Assembly: GCA_033063855.1 (NCBI GenBank)
Contig: CP093829.1
Span: 18,879,537 to 18,943,536 of the forward strand
Source: Smittia aterrima
Taxonomy: Eukaryota; Arthropoda; Insecta; Diptera; Chironomidae
Reading direction: 5' to 3'
DNA length: 64,000 bases
The notes under the pieces are model-generated. The model saw only the letters and a list, made by a program, of their open reading frames with translations, had not been told where the DNA came from and did not search any database. The translations under genes were made by a program, and so were the position numbers. Below, in pieces: positions 43,101 through 49,100 of this stretch (its first letter is position 1; every line of letters starts with the position of its first letter).

Positions 43101-46100
43101 AGCAGAAGTGCTCTCAACGACCAAAAAATGAGCTTTCTAATTTTTACGAGAGCGTGATAATAGCTTTTGTCATATTTGAAACCCGACGAAGGGATCTGCT
43201 GTTGATCTTGAGGGATTAAACATGGCTTCATGATTCAATTACTGAATTGTCGGAATCTTATTTTCATTGCCGATCGTGAGCGTAAATAAATTGATTAACT
43301 GCGATGATGAAGTAATGCGGAAATTCTCAGGCATACGTTCGTTCATTCATTCATTCGCTCGAAGGATTATTCACTCAAACATCACAATTTAAGCTCGTTC
43401 GACTCACCTCAACACGTATGGTTAAATTGTATTCCTTGATTGTTTCGTAATCCAGCGGATGATTGACTTTGATGTCGGCCCATGTATCGCCATTGTCCTG
43501 CCGCTGTTGCAAGTAGAACGTGTGGAATTTATTCGTCTGTGCAGTCGATCCAGGCATGAGACGATAAAAGACCGTGGGATTTCCTTCGATTCCAGAGCTA
43601 AATAAGGTTTCGCGTAGTTGAAGCAGAAAAGAAATCAATTAATTCTCTGACTTTGGAATTTTTCTCATTAACGAAATGCTTATCGTTAAACAAAAGATTC
43701 TCCATCTCTCTCTCCCTTTCTTAAGCTAAAGTTAGTAAATGAAAGCATGCACAAAGTAATCTCAAACCAATAAAACTACGAGAGAGAGAGACGAGTGAAA
43801 ATAATCTAAAAGGAACTCAAGTGTTAAAGTGGGTGATAAATCATTGCACTCAAAAATTTATTGGCAATGAAGAGGAGTTCGCGACGTCAATAAAAAAAGC
43901 ACGACGTAGTTGATTTCTCTCCTTGATTTCCACGGGGAATACTTACACTGACTGGTAGCTGCACGAATGATCTCGTGAAGTCAGAGATTTTCTTTTTATT
44001 CATGTGAAAACTTAAAAACATTCGCTCGCGAGAAAACATAAAAAATTTGAATTTTAAATTCGTTTGTAAACTAGCAATGAGCTCTTGTTTGCACGAGGGG
44101 AGTAAAGCGTTAAACGAGGCGACGACAGAGAACAATCTTGAAGAACTTAAAGCGCGCGGCAGTAAAATTGAAAATGCTCCACAAATCTCTTTTGAAAGAA
44201 GTTGAGGTGACAAGTCTCACGAGAAATCAGATCGAGAGAAAGCGACGTAGGGGAAAATTTCTTTGTCAATATTTGGAAATTATGCTAATTCTCATTTGAT
44301 AATATCGTAATTGATTAAGTATGATAATAAAATGCAAACTAAGGCGAAAGAATGTACATAAAATTAAAACTTTTCTTCTCTTCACTTGTCGATATTTTCA
44401 TTCGACTGCGTCTGCTTTTTCAATTAGAATATTTCATGAATTCTCAGTAGCGTGAGTAAAGTTCACGCACTGCAAGAGAGATGATTGTGAAGCTGGTTGG
44501 AAAATAAACATAAATCGATATGGAAATTGAGATGAAGAAGCTCATCGAAGTGAGCGGAAGCTCTTTGAACTTTTTTCGTTTTTGCTTTCGCGATTTTAAA
44601 TTAAAATTTGCCATTATACGCGAAACTTTTAATTGGTAATTGGAAAATTATATTTAAAGTATAAAAAAAGGAAGTTTTAATCTACTGACTATTCAAACTA
44701 TTCAGCAATGAAAACCTCAGTGAAAACATAAAAAAATATTGTACATGAACAAACTAAAACAAAACTGGATTTCAGTTTTTATGTTTTATCAAATTGCAAA
44801 TTGTTTCGCGATGGAAACAAACTTTTGATGGTTTTATGCTTTCAACAGACCTGGCTTTAACCGACACAACTTTTCCACCAACGGGCATATTTTCCTTTAC
44901 GTAAATCGGACCATAGATTGTATGATCCCACACCGGTGGATTATTTGCTCGATCAACAACATCTATTTGCACTTCCACGGTACGTGATAACGGCGGGTAT
45001 CCTTTATCTTGGGCCATTGCCTCGAGCTTATACGTTTCTCGCTAATTTTATTGTGAACACATTTAACGTTGATGTTCGTGTACGCGCGTTTGTTTGATAA
45101 TTGGCAAATCAGTTTGTTTAATCATTAAGATTGTACGTGGAGAGGAAGCGAAGTAGCGAGCGACGATAGCAAAAATACAATTCAAAATACAAAAATCAAT
45201 TATCACAAAATTGGTTAGCACAAAGAAGTTTTAAGATTGGTTAGCATGGTAAATTTCTTATATTCTGTCGACGTAAAAGTTTTAGTTAATCGATTAAAAC
45301 CAAAAAAATACAAATTTCTGCTCTTTTGTTAGATCCATAAATGCTGACCCAAAAACCACAATTTTACGCAGTGATGATAGAGAGATAGCAATCATACATT
45401 TGCATGATACATATATGATTCAAAAATATCTTCGACTGTAGCGCTATCTTCAAAATTAGTTTTCAAAATTCTAGTCAAAAACTTGGATAAGGTTATTGTG
45501 CAAGTTTAATATAAAATACTGAATCACACAAGCAAACTCTGCAAGAAGAATTCACAACTTCATTGCATGCAAGTTTTGCTTTCAAGTTAGCAATAGCGAA
45601 TTTGAGTAGCTCTCTCGAAAATCGAGTAGCTCGGCGAGAAACTGATTTTCTTTTACAAACCTTGCTTTAACCGTCGCAACGACAGTATTGATAGCGACAT
45701 TTTCTTTTATATGCTTAGGGCCATACACAATACTATCCCAAATCGGCGGCTTATTATTACGATCGACCACATCTAAGTCCACATCAACGTCGGCATAACT
45801 TGGAGGCAGACCTTTATCAGCGGCACGAACTCGCAGACGATATCTTTCTCGCTGTTGAGTGGTACAACAATATATGGCGGTAAATAAAGAAAGAAAAAAT
45901 AAATGAAAATAAAACATAAAATTTGTAATGAAAACAATGATCAAATCAATTCTAATCAGGTCTGTAGAGAGTGATTATGTTTGAGGGGAAATGTAAGAGC
46001 AATAGAAGTTTATATGAGGAGGAAGAAATGAAACAGTCAGCATGACTCTCCGAGCATCCAAAGAACAAAACAAAAAAGGAAATGATAAGAAAAGTTTCTT

Positions 46101-49100
46101 CAATGAGAATCTTGCCAATTCAGTTTGTTCCTTTCGATTATTATTCTCAGAAGGAAAGTTAAATTTACATCGACACAGGCTACAATGAAACTCTAAGAGT
46201 TCCGATGAAAAGTTTAAGAGAAATCCTCTAGAGGAATATTAAAGCTTCACGATCGAAGCTGAAAACTAAAAGCTTTGCTTAATTAAAACTCTAAAACTCT
46301 TCATCATAAAATAAAACAAAGTCATGATAATAAAAATATCTTCTTCAACAAAGATTACGAGGAGAAGTTTGATCATGACGTCAAATCAAGCACTGAAGCG
46401 CTTCAGCTATAATCATAGTCGCATTAATCACATTAAGAACAGCTTTTTGATATTCTACTTTCGATTTAAGGTTTAAGTGGATGTAGGAAAACTTTTTGTG
46501 CATTCGCTAGAAACTATTGGAATGTTCTTAACATGAGCGATGTTAGCAAACTTTGGGGCGCGAGATGGAGGTTGAGAGACAATAAACTTACAGGGTAACA
46601 TCCCTTTATAAAATTAATATCAATAAATTTTATCGACGTGATGAATTTTTCAGTTCATAATAAGAAAGAAAGAGAGAAAAATAGTTTTTCTTTATTGGCT
46701 TTAAAATGTGCATTAATAAAAAAGAAAATTAAGCCATAATCTTGTTATGGCTGCAAATTATATTCTCATCATGCTCATACACTTTTCATGCAGTTGCGGT
46801 AACTCAGAGAAGACTGTGCTTAGGTAAAATGTGACATAAAGGAGGTTGTGTGATAAAAAACGAAAATATAAAGAGAACTCTAAAGTGACATAAAAGATAA
46901 TTTCATCGAATAACGTAAGAGACTTGAAAGAGGAAAAGGAAAATATTCAAAAACATTTTGTGTCGGAAAAAAATCTCAATCAAAACAAACTACCGCCATT
47001 TAAAGTTCTTTCACCATCAAAATTTCATTTGCCCCATACTCGGATACGATGCTCAAAAATTTCGTGATCGCTTCCAGGTCAGGTGATTCTAAAAAGCAGA
47101 ACTCGACGAAGGCCCGTCACATATAAATGTGAAAATGTCACTGATTTCAATCATTTCATTCCAATGAATAAAAGTTTAGATCGAAAGGCGAATAAAAAAG
47201 TTGTCACAAAAATCAATCGAAGCTTTCATTAAATGTCTCGTGAAAAATTGAAGTCAACGTCGAAAGCTTCAAAAATCATTATTTTTTCTTCTTATTTAAA
47301 AAAGCTTTCAAAAATTTTCTCAAAAATAAACTTTCGCGAAAGAAAAATTAAACGAAAGATTTATTAAAGTTGCAAGGTGGTGCCGAAGATACTTCATCAC
47401 ATCATATATTTACACTGAACAAGTTAACTAAAGAACCATTTTTCATATCGCATCATCACTTAGGAAAATTGTGCTCTTTTACTGAAATCATAAGAGAAAG
47501 GTCGTTTATATTCCGTCACGGTTCACGTGATCATCAATCACATTGGCAAATAAAAACTTAAGTGGTGCTGAAAGTTAGAAACATTAAAAAGCTAATTCTA
47601 AGGATTAAGATTTGGAGCAAAGTGAAAAGAAGGCGAGTCGAGTGTTTTGCGGAGGGGAAGAGCTTTCGTGAATCTCAAGAAGTTGCATTTGCATTTGAAA
47701 TTTGAGGAACTTGCTCTCCCCGCCCATCATAAAATTGTCCCTTCATTAAAATCTCAACTTCATTTTAATTTGTTTTTGCGGCAACTTGAAACTTTCTGAT
47801 TGAACGTTTGGAATAATTTTTGGCAGCGTTCCCAAAGATTTCTCACTGCTCGGTCTTAAAAGTTCTTCCTGAGGTCAAATTAATTTTTTCTGTTATCGAT
47901 TTTAGAATATAAGAAATCGAGCAAAGGTGAAGAGGGATTGACAAATGAATAACTTACGTCGAGAGGCTTCTTCAACACGATCCAACCAGATTCCGGTTGA
48001 ATCTCGAAATATTCCAGGTCGTTGGGGTTGTAGGGTGCACTCAAAGTATAAACGATAGCTCCGTTGTTGTCCGCATCTTCATCTGATGCTGATACTCGCA
48101 GAATATTCGTTCCAATGCTCGCATCTTGTTTCACGTTTTCGACATATTTCTAAAGATTGAAAGTGACATCCAATTAACGAAATGTCTGACCTAAAAAGAT
48201 TTGATATCCTCTTGTCTCTTACCTGTCGATCAAAGAGTGGCGGGTTGTCGTTCACATCAGTTATTTCAACCGTGAAAGAGCAAACTCCTTCCAAACTAGG
48301 CTCGCCCTGATCCGTCGCCTTTACCGTCACAGAAACAAACTTTCCATCATCTCCTTCCCGATCGAAAACTTTATTAGTTGACACTTCACCTGTCTCTTCA
48401 TCGACAGTAAACTTTGTTCCCTTTTGATTTGGTTGTTGTACGATGGAATATTTAACTTGTCCGTTGACGCCTTTATCTTCATCAGTTGCCTGGACTTTGA
48501 TGACTGGACTTCCATTTGGCGCACCTTCTTCGACTTTCGGGAAGTAAGTTCCACAATCCTTAAACACTGGCTTATTGTCATTGACATCAGTGATGAAAAC
48601 AACGACAACAGCCGTCGATGTGTGAATCGTTGCTTCGCCATTCAAACAACACGAGCCGTCGTCCATTGCTGTTACGTTGAGCTCGTACTTATCGCGGTCC
48701 AGTGTAATTGGTTTGCTGTGTAGACGGATTACTCCAGTAATCTCTTCAATCACAAACTGTCCACTGTGCGTCCCACCGCCAACAAAGCCAAACCTTACGT
48801 TATCGCCATCTTTATCAGATGCAACAACAGTCGTGACGAGTGTGTTCGCGCCAGCATTCTCATCGACATTGGGCGTGTAAACTTGTTGTGAGAACTTTGG
48901 CTCCTCATCGTTCTTGTTTTTCGTGTAAATGCGAACAGTAGCAGTTCCGGTTTTGGCTGGCTCGCCTTTATCCTTGGCAGTTACGGTGAATTCATAGTAA
49001 GCGTTGTTGTTGTCAGCATCGAGTGTTTTATGATTGCTTATCACGCCAGTCGAATCAACAGCAAAGTGATCGTCTGACACCAAATATTCAATCTCTGCAT

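Larger units (their letters stand above)
45042..45660 (-). other. CadN intron between alternative exons e6a and e6b (619 nt)
   Basis: No exon is seen. It contains a UGCAUG at 45566-45571, about 90 nt after the e6a donor, and a 213-nt AG-free zone before e6b with two copies of TGCTAACCAAT. Confidence 0.85.

Noticed and set aside
48079..48222. Tail of the e4 open frame after the linker DVNDNPPLFDRQ
   Set aside because: It reads through the 73-nt intron and then e5 in the wrong frame; the donor GTAAGAG at 48222 ends the exon.
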